NCBI GenBank assembly: GCA_025506515.1
Contig: CM046452.1
Location: 101,772,559 to 101,836,558, forward strand
DNA length: 64,000 nucleotides
Reading direction: 5' to 3'
Source of the DNA: Flaveria trinervia
Lineage: Eukaryota; Streptophyta; Magnoliopsida; Asterales; Asteraceae
The notes under the pieces were generated by a model. That model was not told where the DNA came from, did not search any database, and saw only the letters and a list, made by a program, of their open reading frames with translations. The position numbers were made by a program, and so were the translations under genes. Positions 12,226-23,744 of the stretch are shown in pieces (positions within the stretch are counted from its first letter, which is position 1; every line of letters begins with the position of its first letter).

Positions 12226-12418
12226 TATTAGAAGACAATATTATTATTATGTTTATTATGTTTGTTATTATTTTATTTTAGAAATATCTTTGATTTTATT
12301 TGGTTTTTAACGGGATCCTCAATTATAGGAGTGTTCTAAAGATCCTCTTTTACATATTTAGTGTCTTGTAATCTTCATTGATGTTTAAGCAAAATACAAA
12401 AAAATTTCATTGTTTAAC
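12226..12418 (+). repeat. Copia 3' LTR (copy 2)
   Basis: About 193 bp, TATTAGAAGACAATATTATT to ATTTCATTGTTTAAC, directly after the polypurine tract. It matches the LTR at 898-1092 and is followed by the same flank (TTTTGGTTGATCATATC). Confidence 0.82.
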
Positions 12419-13125
12419 CTTTTGGTTGATCATATCTTTGGCGTGTTCAATGAAACCTTCAACTTCGGCAGCAGAGTATGGCTTATAGTATATTATCTCA
12501 CTATAGCATATAATTTTTTGATCTTCATCTAATTTGGCAACCCTCGGAACAAACAACATGGTGGTAGGATTCGCGGATCTAAGCACATTGGCTCCTAGTT
12601 CTCTAAGCCCTTTGAGATTACTTTTAACATTTGTGCTTTTTTTAGAGACGTGTCCTATTAGTAAAAAAACATAATTAAGTTATATAAGTAGTATATAAAA
12701 GACTAATACAAAGATACTTAAAATGTATATTCCAGGATAGAGTGGAGTACTCATCATAATTTGATTCCTGTGTTTAGTTGTTTTGCTAGTACAAGACTAA
12801 ATTCGAAATTGTTTTCGCCAATGATCAGAATCGTTTTCTTCGACGAAAAGATTTTCGTAAACTTCTTTTGGCTTGAGAATCGTCTTCGTTAAATCATAAT
12901 CTGATCAATTAGGTATCAAGTACACTAATCAATCCTTTTTGGCATATGACAAAGACTAAACCATATGTTACTTTTAATCAATTTTCGGCATAAAAGTTAC
13001 CATGTTAGTAGCAATCTTTTGCATACCCATTAGCATGTCAAATATCGAGATGTGAAGTTGTTGCTTGAACTCTCTTAAGTCTGCTGGGTGGTTACCACGA
13101 AATGTAGGAGCGTGGGATCTACCAT
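12419..13125 (-). pseudogene. DUF2431-like gene fragments, copy 2
   Basis: Better-preserved copy of the flank at 1093-4400, with no LTR inside. On the minus strand: about 12970-13125 begins MVDPTLLHF and, after a shift, reads HPADLREFKQQLH and MGMQKIATNMV; 12780-12900 reads KKTILIIGENNFEFSLVLAK; 12419-12655 stays open for about 80 codons and includes RELGANVLRSANPTTM, AKLDEDQK and AEVEGFIEHAKDMINQ. A plausible acceptor (TTTACTAATAG) precedes the last tract. The middle motif resembles the DUF2431/BMT5-like fold and the last tract is compatible with its later part. The copia 3' LTR interrupts the reading at 12418, so the gene is broken. Function is inferred only from family resemblance. Confidence 0.5.
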
Positions 13126-13515
13126 GTTATTAGAAACAAAAGGTAATGGTAATCAAAGTTCACTTACTTTACAAAGCTTAGAAGATAAGATTAAATAGTA
13201 CAAAGCTTACTAAAAACTAGAATCATTTTGCCATTATCAACCAGGTAACTAGCAAACATAAAAACAAATGGTTGAGACTTTGAAAACTTACTTAACCCTA
13301 CTTCATTAAGTTCTAACTATACAATCAAGTAGACAATTCCATCATATAATCGATCTTAATGTGTAAAAAATAAAAAGAGAATGAATCCTTATAATAGAAA
13401 TCGGAGGGGAGACTCACCAGAGACTAATTTCATTTGTGCTCACAGGCATTCAAGACAGCAGATGAAATCGATCAACTCTGGTTACTATAAATAAGGATCC
13501 AGATAGTGGGAAAGC

Positions 13516-14292
13516 AACCTTGAACGATGGATTTTGATCGATCGGCGGTGGAAGTGACATTGCCGAAATGACATTACTGGAAACCGGATTGTTAAAGATA
13601 CACATGTTGATCTTCGAATACTATGTTGTCACCATCCTTCTACGCATAAAACCAGAATAACCATATTCACATCTTAGATGAATTGACATGAGTCAATATG
13701 AACAAAAACAAGGATACGAGTCAATAACCCAGAGAAGAAACCAGATATGATTGTTGCTCTTAACCATGAACAGAGAGGAACCGAAATAAGAAGCAAATGA
13801 TAGTGAGCAAGTAGCTCAGTAAGACAATAATTAAATAAAAAGGATCATGCATATAGAGACCATGATTGGAAACCAAAACACTCTAATAAAAAAATAAACA
13901 AACCAGATAGGATTGCTCTTTAACATGAATGAAGTAAGTTGAAATCATGCATAAGTTGTTACTGATCAAATGACATTAAGCAACCAGATATGCAAGCGAG
14001 TAGTATGCATGTTTTACGGGTCACAATACGTTATTTTGATCTTAGGGAGTGTGTGTTAGTAGTATGCATAAATACAGAACAAATATATGTACACAAACAA
14101 AAGACAATTGATAGCATTTATAGTATAGACATACACATTTGTAATATAAGTATATTCTTCTATTACACTTGGCATATGAAGTTTCCCCATGCTTGAGCTC
14201 ACTGATTCATTAGAAGCAACAAAGTAGCTTGGTAAGAAAAGAGCAACCAAAATTCACACAGGCGTTTTTAACAAACAGTTGATGGTGTATTA
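13516..14292. other. Non-coding flank, no feature recognised
   Basis: The duplicated flank ends near 13515 (GATAGTGGGAAAGC); beyond that the sequence is unique here. I see no long open frame, terminal repeats or RNA gene. The DNA is AT-rich with simple A-runs. Confidence 0.5.
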
Positions 14293-14319
14293 TTAGACCA
14301 TGTGTAATGGAGCGTTAAA

Positions 14320-14571
14320 CACATATAGGGTAGGGGCATGGTGGGGTGGGCCAAGTGGAGGATTGTTGGTGTTGGGCTTGAGTGTTATGACCCGAGGTGG
14401 GCCAAGGCCAATAGGGAAAAGGTTTTGAGATGGCCAGTAGGTTGGTGAGGGCTGTCTTCCACGGCCATAATTCCCGCGACCACGACCCCGACCGCGGCTA
14501 TGACGGCCATGGCCACGACCGTAGGAACGGTCCTCATAGCGGTTATCAGAAGAGGGATTCAATAATAACAT
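14320..14571 (-). pseudogene. Copia gag C-terminal fragment, opposite to the adjacent pol
   Basis: The minus strand encodes an Arg/Gly-rich stretch (RGHGRHSRGRGRGRG) then a Pro-rich tail with QPSPTYWPS, typical of the end of copia gag before the zinc knuckle region. Its upstream end touches the start of a plus-strand pol fragment at 14570. In an intact element gag and pol share one strand, so this is a rearranged piece. Confidence 0.65.
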
Positions 14572-16938
14572 GGTGCGAACCCTTTTGGCTCACGCCTCTC
14601 TTCCACCCTCTTTCTGGCATCATGCACTCGAAACCGCCACCTACCTTCTCAACATACTTCCAAACAACACTGAATCCAAACACACCCCCACTGAACTCTT
14701 ATACCGTACCAACCCTACCTATGACCATCTTCGCGTCTTCGGATGCCTTTGCTATCCGCTTACACCATCCTCCACTATTCACAAGCTTCATCAACGATCT
14801 CATCCGTGTGTGTTTCTTGGCTACCCTCCCACCCATCGTGGCTACAAGTGTCTTCACCTTCAAACCAAACAAATTATTATTTCTCGCCACGTAGCCTTTG
14901 ATGAAACCACTTTTCCCTTTGCTCACACCATCTCTAAAACCCCCTCTTATGAATTCCTCACTGATACTCTTCCTTACACCTTTGGCCTCATGTTTCTCCT
15001 ACTGGGTCGCCTACACCCATCGGCCCAGAACCACTCTCCTTTAGCCCACAACCCACTCCCACTCCGAACACTCTACATCCCCCTCGGCCTCACACCGTCC
15101 CCTACACCTGGCCCATCAACGCATCCCACTTCCAGCCCACCTCCAGCCCACTTCCAGCCTACACCTACTGAGCCACCTACACCTACACCTCACGGCATCC
15201 CCATTTCCAGCCCAAACACCAGCCCGACTACTTCCCCACACCACACCTCATCCCACGGCCCAAACACTAATACCACACCACCACCTCCACCTCCTACACC
15301 TCACCGCACCATTCACACCCGCTCCATGAGTGGGATCCACAAACCAAAACATCCACTCAATCTTCACACAGCAACTGCCACCATCGTTTCGATACCCAAA
15401 ACCCCGGTCCATGCCTTGTCTATACCCGAATGGTACTCCGCAATGACACTTGAATTTGATGCACTTATTAAAAATGGAACTTGGGAATTGGTACCTCGGC
15501 GACCAGACATGAACATTATTAGAAGCATGTGGTTATTTAAACACAAATTTCAATCGGATGGTTCGTTAGAAAGATACAAGGCTCGTTTTGTGTGTGATGG
15601 TCGGACACAACAGGTTGGAGTGGATTGTGGTGAAACATTCAGCCCAGTGGTCAAGCCCGCAACCATACGTACCGTTCTCTCCATAGCTCCGTCTCACTCT
15701 TGGTCGGTTCATCAACTTGACGTAACTAACGCTTTCCTACACGGTAATCTTCATGAGACAGTTTACATGCATCAACCTATGGGGTTCCGGCACAAAACAT
15801 TTCCTGATCATGTATGTCTTCTCAAGAAGTCACTATACGGGCTCAAGCAAGCCCCTCGGGCGTGGTACCAAAGGTTCACAGATTATGTCCTCTCTCTGGG
15901 TTTTCTCCATAGTAAAAGTGATGCTTCTTTATTCACCTTTCATCACGGGCGTGACACGGCTTACTTGCTTCTCTATGTCGATGACATTTTGTTGGTCACC
16001 TCCTCCGATCGACTCCGACAACGACTCATGGCTAGTCTTTCCTCCGAGTTTGCCATGAAAGATCTTGGACCTCTTAGCTACTTTTGAGCATTTCAGTCAC
16101 TCGCAATAAAAACACAATGTTCCTGTCACAACAATCATATGCCACAGACATCATTGCACGTGCCGGCATGCAATCATGCAATCCAGTTGCCACCCCGGTC
16201 GATACCAACACAAAACTGAGTGCTAACTCGCCTGACCCTTTCACCGATCCCACGTTGTACCGTAGTCTTGCCGGAGCTCTCCAATACCTCACGTTCACAC
16301 GTCCGGACATCACCTACGCAGTACAGCAGATCTGCATGCACATGCACTCGCCAAAGCAAGATCACTGGCATGCCTTGAAGCGTATAATCAGATACATTCA
16401 AGGTACAACTTCTTTTGGTCTCACCATCGGTCCGTCTGCAGTTGACTCGTTACATGCATACACGGACGCAGATTGGGCCGGATGCCCAGACACCCGACGG
16501 TCCACTAGCGGTTATTGCATCTACTATGGAGACAACCTTCTGTCATGGTCATCGAAACGTCAAAGCACAGTATCCCGTTCGAGTGCTGAAGCCGAATATC
16601 GTGGAGTAGCTAACGTGGTTGCCGAATTATGTTGGTTACGCAATCTACTTCTAGAATTACACAAGCCTCTGTCTCGAGCAACGTTAGTCTACTGTGGTAA
16701 CATCAGTGCGATTTATCTCTCCGGAAATCCAGTTCAACATCAACGTACCAAACACATTGAACTGGACATCCACTTTGTTCGCGAACAGGTACAACGCGGT
16801 CACATTCGAGTTCTTCATGTTCCCTCCCGTTATCAGATAGCAGATATCTTCACCAAAGGGCTACCACGCGTTTTATTTGAGGATTTTAGGTCCAGTCTCA
16901 GCATCCGTTCTCCTCCCGCTTCGACTGCGGGGGTATAA
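14570..16938 (+). pseudogene. Ty1-copia pol (integrase end, reverse transcriptase, RNase H)
   Basis: Begins in the integrase C-terminal part (ATYLLNILPNN, LRVFGCLCYP, HPCVFLGYP), followed by a long Pro/Thr/Ser linker (about residues 160-260), then a full reverse transcriptase: ALIKNGTWELVPR, KARFVCDG, LDVTNAFLHGNL, KKSLYGLKQAPRAWY and the catalytic YVDDILL box. At 16082-16085 a short T-run is one base short, which stops the frame at 16085; the polyprotein resumes in the next frame at 16084 with the connection and RNase H (DADWAGCPDTRRSTSGYC, SSAEAEYRGVA, HIELDIHFVREQV, ADIFTKGLP) and ends at 16936-16938. The gag, protease and integrase core are missing. After it come GGGGGTATAATAG and a probable 3' LTR to about 17070. 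Reverse transcriptase residues look intact, so the element is fairly young. Confidence 0.9.
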
Positions 16939-17070
16939 TAGCATGTATATTGTATATTTATAGATAAGATTGTATTTAGCCTTTGGTAGTTATTGAATCC
17001 TAAAATAGAGGATCACGGATGTATTATATATGTGATTGAATCAATGGAGAAAAGGCAAGGAGCCAATTCT
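16932..17070 (+). repeat. Probable copia 3' LTR
   Basis: Follows the purine-rich GCGGGGGTA at the end of RNase H, starts near TATAATAGCATG and runs to about CCAATTCTATTA, where MITE-like sequence begins. No second LTR is present for comparison, so both ends are estimates. Confidence 0.45.
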
Positions 17071-17275
17071 ATTAATAACGCCACATAATGCCCCATCACC
17101 ATTACGGTGGGAGGTTATTATTATAACGCCACAAATCACCAAATCCTTAATGATGAAGGGGCGTTATAGGGGCATCAACCATTACTTGTGTTTTTAACAA
17201 AAAAGTAATGGTGATTTGACGCTAATGTGATAGAAAATACCCCTTAATGGACATTAAGCATTACTCATGGTCTTA

Positions 17276-19634
17276 TAGTTTGCAAACAATGACCTAAGTT
17301 TAATATATTCACTGCACCATTCATATTAAATGTTTCTTGTGAAACTAAACAAAAGTTCAAACACAACTTCTAAAAAAATAAGAAGAATTGACAGAGGCGA
17401 TGATTGAAGCTTTGAACAGAGATGAACATATGGTATCTAGTAACCGTATCATACCGGAACCGGTACCCAGCTGGTACCGAAAATATATATAAGATACTGG
17501 TACCAGTAATTGAGTTTCTTATATTTCAGAATCGGTACTATCTGATACCAGTACTTTACTCAAAAGTCTCGTATAGTCCCGATAGTACATCCTTAATTGT
17601 TGTTGCATTGTTGATATCTTCACCGTATACCTCCTTCTTCCTTCTTCTTGTAAGATATGCATAGACGTGAGGAGGAAAAGGGTCGGAGCGAGACGGTAGT
17701 TGTATTTGCAGCGACAATTAGTCTTGATTAATGAGTCGTGCATTACCCAACAATTTGTAGATATACTGTTATAATATAACGAATTTTAAAGAGTGTTTTA
17801 TCAGAATAGTATAAGTGGAAAACTTATTTATTATAACAGTATAGTTTGAAAAATATGTACTAGAATAATGTAATTTGAAACTTTTTTGTTTTCCAACTTT
17901 TATTCCCAATTGACTAAATTACAAAAGATTTATTAAAAAATAATTATTATTTTAGAGATCATATCTTTAAACCCCAACTAATAAAATAGAACCTTTTTAA
18001 ATGTGTATTGTAGCATTTAAAGAAAAGGGCCGGGGCGACACGGTAGTTGATTAATTAGTAAATCGTGTGATTTGACATGCAAAAATAATCCAACTTTATG
18101 GTCTTAATTCGTTTTTATCCAGAAGAAGTCTTAACATGGGTACAAAGAGGCATGTTGGAACATGGTACACCAAAAGTTAAATCTATATGTTAACACAAAA
18201 TTACAAAAAAAAACCATAGTTTACTTTCAGATGAAGAACATCTAAATGAGTGAAACGATAATCGGTCAATAAGTAGAACCTTCATCTAGTTACCAAAAAA
18301 TTTACTGCAAAGCACGACGGGATACACTTCATCTAGTTACTACTAAAGTGTTATTTGTCGAAAAGTTTGAAATATTCAGTTATTCATATATTTATTGATG
18401 TTCGTCTAGATGCGCGAAGTTGAAATTTAGAATTTGAAATGTTTAAGAACACCAGCAATATATAGAGGTACAAAAATATGAGTTTATGAATGAGATCGAG
18501 CATGCCTCTGTTTTTTAATTAAATCTTACGGTTCTTATTTTGGCATTCACACACAAATCCGAAACTTATCCTAAACATGATTTGTTTCAATATTTGAATA
18601 GGTGTTGTTTTATGCATATATCTGATCATGTCTTTAGTAGATGATTAATTATCTTGATGAAGATCACTTATCCAATTAATAACATAAAAGTAAATCACAA
18701 AAAAACGTATTTCGCCAAGTGGAGTCTTGGATAACCCCCTTGTCATTTCCATGAACAACTAGAAAAGTATAATTATTTTCTTTGACAAATTAATTCAATA
18801 TTCAATATAATTAATAAATTATGAGTTTTACGTTTTTCTTCTTGCAGTGTATGAAAAAACACATTAGCACGAATCCAAAATAAAGCTAAAATAAATAAAA
18901 TATTAAAAAAATCAAATCAGTGAGTTTGATTCATACCCTGACAAAAAAAAGAAAAAAAACGAGAATAGTTATCCTACATGGTTCGTCTCGCTAAAAATTT
19001 ATATATTTTTGTGAACCATTTACGAGGCGAACCATGTGTGTTCATGATTTTCGGTGTCTAGTCTCAAGGACATCACCTAAAATCCAATCAGTTCAGTGAT
19101 TTAGATAAGGATCAGGTGGAAATTAACGAGTTTCAGGGTACACTAGTTTTAGATTAACGGACGTGATGGTAGATTTCAACTTCTATAGTGTTTTAGCTAC
19201 ATAAGCAATCCATTTCATCAAAAACTAACGGACGTTAACTCTGAGTTAGTAATTAGATATCGTTGAAAGAAAATAAGATCAAAGTTGAGAGTGTCTATAA
19301 ATATTTTTTAGTTAAAATTAACCCCGGTCAATAGATTAAAATTAGGATAATTAAAATCCAATAACGTCTGATTATATTATCCATATCATTAACGTTACGA
19401 TTGTTAATGATATTACCATATGGAATTTCGTTGAAGAAATATTTCAGAAATCAGAATAACCAACTTACTTGCGTAAATCCGAGGTATAAGCCATACGGAA
19501 TTTCGTTGAAGAAGAAACAAACTTAACCGAAGTTACCGAGTCAAAAATCGTATCCCCACTTCTCCTCAACTCTCTCACCCACTCCCTTCAAAATAACCAC
19601 CTTCTTCAAATCATTTCAAACCCTAACACACACA
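17276..19634. other. Intergenic, AT-rich, no gene seen
   Basis: 17420-17590 carries GGTACCGGTACC-type decayed repeat motifs. 18977-19035 is a hairpin (CATGGTTCGTCTCG and its inverse). The rest shows no long open frame or clear transposon ends. The last few hundred bases are probably the promoter of the phytocyanin-like gene. Confidence 0.5.
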
Positions 19635-19642
19635 TATATAAA
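19635..19642 (+). promoter_or_regulatory. TATA box of the phytocyanin-like gene
   Basis: TATATAAA 71 bases before the ATG, followed by a CT/CA-rich leader. Spacing is right for a short 5' untranslated region. Confidence 0.6.
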
Positions 19643-19712
19643 CCCTACTTCTCTTCCCTTACTTAAACCATCATTAACAACCATCCAATTTCAATTCCCC
19701 CTCAATTAAACC

Positions 19713-20323
19713 ATGAAGAACACCACCACCATCTTCATCACATTAGCCTTAATCTTCTTCACCATCCTCAAACTCCAAAATGCTCATGAGTTCCACGTTG
19801 GTGGCGACAAAGGGTGGGTGATCCCTCCATCGAACGACACCGGTCACTACAACGAATGGGCCACCCGCAATCGCTTTAGCATCAACGACACATTGCGTAA
19901 GTACTCGTAATCATGCATTTTACTGTTTACGTAACATATGTATGTTTTTTTATGTTCAATGCATGTAATTTGAGTGCATTTGTAGGTTTTGAGTACAAGA
20001 AAGACTCGGTGTTGGTCGTGAGTAAGGAAGAACACGAGAAGTGTGTGTCGTCGGACCCCATGTTTTTCTCGGACAATGGTGACACCAGTTTTGAACTTAA
20101 CCGATCGGGTTTCTTTTATTTCATTAGCGGGGATTCGGGTCATTGTGAACGAGGACTTAAGATGATTATTAAGGTTTTGGAAGCTGAAAAAGGTGCTCAA
20201 ACTGCCAACCAAACGGCGGTGAAGAGCGAAGCGACTTCGGTGCTTAAGATGGATAGCGATACGTTGTCTCAAACGCTTATGATCGTAGGGATTATCGCGA
20301 TGTTCACAGTCTTTTTTATGTGA
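19713..20323 (+). CDS. Early nodulin-like / phytocyanin-like protein, two exons
   Basis: Exons 19713-19896 and 19986-20323, joined across a GT-AG intron of 89 bp (GTAAGTACT donor, TTTGTAG acceptor); 173 residues. A signal peptide (residues 1-24, ending QNA) leads into a plastocyanin-like domain: HVGGDKGWVIPPSND, YNEWATRNRFSINDTL, FEYKKDSVLVVS, EEHEKC, NRSGFFYFISGDSGHC. A hydrophobic tail (LMIVGIIAMFTVFFM) after a small-residue region suggests a GPI anchor, so the protein should sit at the outer face of the plasma membrane. In copper-binding phytocyanins the conserved Cys and first His ligands would lie in the FISG and YKKDSV segments; here they read Ser and no His, so it should not bind copper. 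That is typical of the ENODL subgroup, with proposed roles in wall or signalling contexts. The plus-strand open frames are intact. Confidence 0.92.
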
Positions 20324-22047
20324 TTTTGTTGTTGGGGTTTTGATGTGTTTTTAAGTACTTAAGTAAGATGATATGTTGCGTTTTGTTTCATGAGTTGCAA
20401 TATTTAACTTCAATTTGGTTGTAAAATGGATGTGTTGCAAATTAAGTTGAAAAATAGTTGTTAAATTATAGAAAACAAAATTCAGTCCCTAGATTCTAAG
20501 GCAGAAAACGATATTTTCCTCATCGGTTGTGAAAAATAATATATGTTGAAAAATTGCAACGAATGGTATATTGTATATATATATTTGAGTGTGACACCCA
20601 AAACATATAACAACTGTTCACTTTTTCTGTATGTATTATGTGTTTTTGTGGTTCTTTTAACATATCTTGTGTTATTAAACAAATGGAGCTTTAAAGATAA
20701 AAGATGGGAGCTAAATGACAGCACCGGTGTCCCATATATGGAGGTTTATAGGGCAATCAATTAAGCGATGGGGCACTTAAAAACATGTTTAATTATGGCT
20801 TTAAATCATGTTTTAATAAAATAATTATATTTGAAATGGAAAGACGGTTTCACTCCTATCCATTCAAGGTGCTTTCCCTTTCCATAATGTGGCTTTACTA
20901 TTTTAATCATTAGAATTATGATTACCAGCTTGAAGAGGTGGCTGGTAATTGCATATTTAATAGTATAAAACTTTTATTTGAACGGCTAAACTTCATCTTA
21001 ATTGTTGTTAGTGAGTATTGCACCTAAAACTAATATATTGTGTTATGATTAATAATTCTGTATTTACGATCTATATTCTGTTCGTAATGTGCATATTGAC
21101 ATATCGTGCCATTCAATCGTAAGAAACAAGAAACAATGCAAATTTAAAGAAAAAAGTGTAACCGTTGATTTGTATTGTTTTTTATTAGCTTTACCAACTT
21201 CATCACAGTTAATTTTAAAAGAAACAACAAGAATAAATACCTAATAGGCTAATAGTTAATAAAATTTTACCAGTGAAATGTCTAGTTCCGGCCACAATTA
21301 TCATTCAGGTATAAATAATGTAAATGAGATGAATGATATTTTAATATTTTAGTAGATGAAAGTGGATGTTTCAAATTGTCTAAGAATTATTTATGTTTTC
21401 TAAATGGTTAATTGGATCACTCAAAAGAAATTCATACATCAGTCCGGGTTCGAAATCATTCTCAGAAAAAACTTATCGACAAGACCCCTGGCCCAATCTG
21501 TATGTAAAACTTAAATTTAAAACATCCCATGTTTTAAAGATGTCTTAGAAAGTTTCTCAAATCAACCACTTAAGTTAGGGTCATTAGTAGAAGAATTATG
21601 TATGCAACTATTTATTTAGAATGAAAGCAATACTAGTACTAATTTGGGATTATATATTCCAACATGATCCAAAGTTGTGTGGAGCTGATGATTAGGGTCA
21701 CTTATGCTAGGGGTAATGACAAGTGTAGAGGTATTATTTTAAATCTTTAACAAAACAAGTGTAGACTTTCACAATAGCTTTTTGGAGTATCAACAACTTT
21801 CACTCAACACCCATATGAATCAACAACCCTCATAGTTTCTTTTTAGTAGAATAAAATACATTGATTTGCATCCGTGTATATACAGAAAATATACATGCAT
21901 CATATATACTCAATGTTAAAATTATAGCTTGATTAGGTTTAATTTTTTTATAAATCTTACTATATCTCTTTTGTGAGACACAATAAAATATATTTTATGA
22001 CATGAGAGTAAATAAAACAATTGTACCAATTTTCTCTCTAAATCCTT
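20324..22047. other. Intergenic, 3' of phytocyanin-like gene
   Basis: Includes the 3' untranslated region of the preceding gene (several AATAAA-like signals by about 20460). The rest is AT-rich with no supported gene or element. Confidence 0.5.
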
Positions 22048-22050
22048 TTA

Positions 22051-22357
22051 GGGAGTGTTTGGTTGGAAGAATGAAATGGAATAAAATTAAAAAACTAGCA
22101 TAATTTTCAAGTAAAATTATGTTTGAGTTGGTAATGAAATGTAAACCCAAGTAAATGTTTCACATCAATTCTCTTGGTTGTGGGATTTCAAATTCTCTCT
22201 CTTGGTGGAAGGATTTTGAAATCCCACAATCAAAGGAATTGAGATGAAACATTCCCTTGGGTTTTACATTTCATTACCCACTCAAACATAATTTTACTTG
22301 AAAACTATACTTGTTTCTTAATTTCATTTCATTCCATTTTTTCAACCAAACGCTTCC
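22051..22357. mobile_element. Tourist/PIF-like MITE, 307 bp, TTA TSD
   Basis: Starts GGGAGTGTTTGGTTG and ends CAACCAAACGCTTCC, inverted repeats with two mismatches in the first 15 bases. TTA lies on each side (22048-22050 and 22358-22360). Almost the whole sequence folds back on itself: the left arm GTAATGAAATGTAAACCCAA pairs with the right arm TTGGGTTTTACATTTCATTA. Confidence 0.88.
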
Positions 22358-22360
22358 TTA

Positions 22361-23744
22361 GTTTTATACTACAATCTCCCCCTCCATCATCACACTCAAA
22401 ATATCAAGTAGTTTTGTTCTTTTAAGAATACACCTTTAAATCTATTTTTTTCTCATTGCCTCTAGTGTAAACGGATAAATTTTTCGACCACACCCTATTA
22501 AAATTCCCTCCTACTCATTGATATAAAGTTAAAAAGTTAAGAAACTTAAGGTTTAAGCTTCAAAACTTGACTGAGGGACAGTTGTGACAACGATAAAACT
22601 TTGGAGGTGGTTAGTTGCATTTATGTAAAGACAATTAGATTACTTTAGGGTTTAGAATCTTTGAATAAATGATAAGTAGATGATGAAGGATATCGTGATG
22701 ATAATATCAAATGTAATCTGATATGTTGGGAGTTTTATTTTACTACACTTTATTTCACATCATACCCCTCAAGAATGGGCCACTCTCTACTTTCTATTAA
22801 ATTATAGAAAAGAATGACACCCTGGTAACAACCATAAAGATGGAACTATAATTGTTGGGCTTAGACGTGTACACAAAAAAACTCTCGTACACTCTATGTT
22901 TTTGTACTTGCATCTTTATTTATGTACAAATTTGTCATGTAGTTTTTGGTATGCATCTCTTATATACATATTAAAATGTTATAAAACAAGAAACTTATAT
23001 TGTTAAAATGTCCATTTAAGATTGCTTTCGTTCTAGTACATATTTATTGAATAGTATTTCTTTTCCTTTTTAAAGAAGAATACGATAATCTCTTATCACA
23101 ATCAACATTGTATGTTTTGTCTAAAGTGTATGTTAATTATTTCGCATCCTTAACCAACATATTCAAAGCGTTATTATAATATTTGAGACAAGAGCATTTT
23201 TTACATTCAATTTTTAGTAACATTCTTATTTAAAGTTTGATTTATTACTCATTAACATAAGAGACAAATTAACAGAATCTTCAGGGCAACTTAAAATAAG
23301 AGTTTGAAAACCAGATTGTACCGTCGGATTAGATTCAAGAGATTTTCATGGGTCGAACTGTATTAAATGGATTGACAGGTTCAATTTTCATCTATCAATC
23401 CGTATATGCAGTAATCTCGTAGAGAAATTAGTTTTTTTTTAACAGATTGTGTTTTCAAAACATTGGTTGATTAAAAGCATATCAATTTTGGAAGTCTTAA
23501 TTGCAAAAGATTAGAGAAACGAAGTGTAACATTTCTAAACCCAAAATCGATAAAATCGATCATTATGTAACTAATATATATGTATATTTCCCATTCCACA
23601 CTCACGACTTGAACTACAAATTACAACAAACTCAGATGATCAACCTTTTAACATTTCTATAAAAGAAATATCAAATTCAAGAAAACATCCCTTAGCTTCA
23701 AACAAGTTGAATTTGGATCCAAATTTTGCATAACTTGAACTCTC
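22361..23744. other. Intergenic, no gene seen
   Basis: AT-rich, no long open frame or terminal repeats. The last 150 bases are probably the 3' untranslated region of the minus-strand MIZ1-like gene. Confidence 0.5.

Larger units (their letters stand above)
10155..12418 (+). mobile_element. Ty1-copia deletion derivative (copy 2)
   Basis: Begins inside a truncated 5' LTR (10155-10211), followed by a primer-binding site (TGGTAATCAGAGCC at 10213), a leader with a hAT-like MITE, a frameshifted gag (10800-11460), the gag tail with YANGYRGRSYDP, and then the same direct join to a decayed RNase H (MAYSDVDW-like and HFVREKV-like pieces, 11755-12190) as in copy 1. The polypurine tract CTGAGGGGAAC precedes the 3' LTR. 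The element lacks protease, integrase and reverse transcriptase. It is over 90% alike to copy 1 by eye wherever both exist. Confidence 0.85.
14296..17272. mobile_element. PIF/Harbinger-like element (TTA TSD) enclosing copia sequence
   Basis: Left end GACCATGTGTAATGG (14296) and right end GCATTACTCATGGTC (17272) are inverted repeats matching at 13 of 15 positions, each flanked by TTA (14293-14295 and 17273-17275). This is the target size of PIF/Harbinger and Tourist-type MITEs. The right 200 bp (17075-17272) is MITE-like, with GGGGCGTTAT and its inverse. The middle is a decayed copia element, so either the copia inserted into the MITE or the MITE ends captured it. No Harbinger transposase was found. 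Confidence 0.65.
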
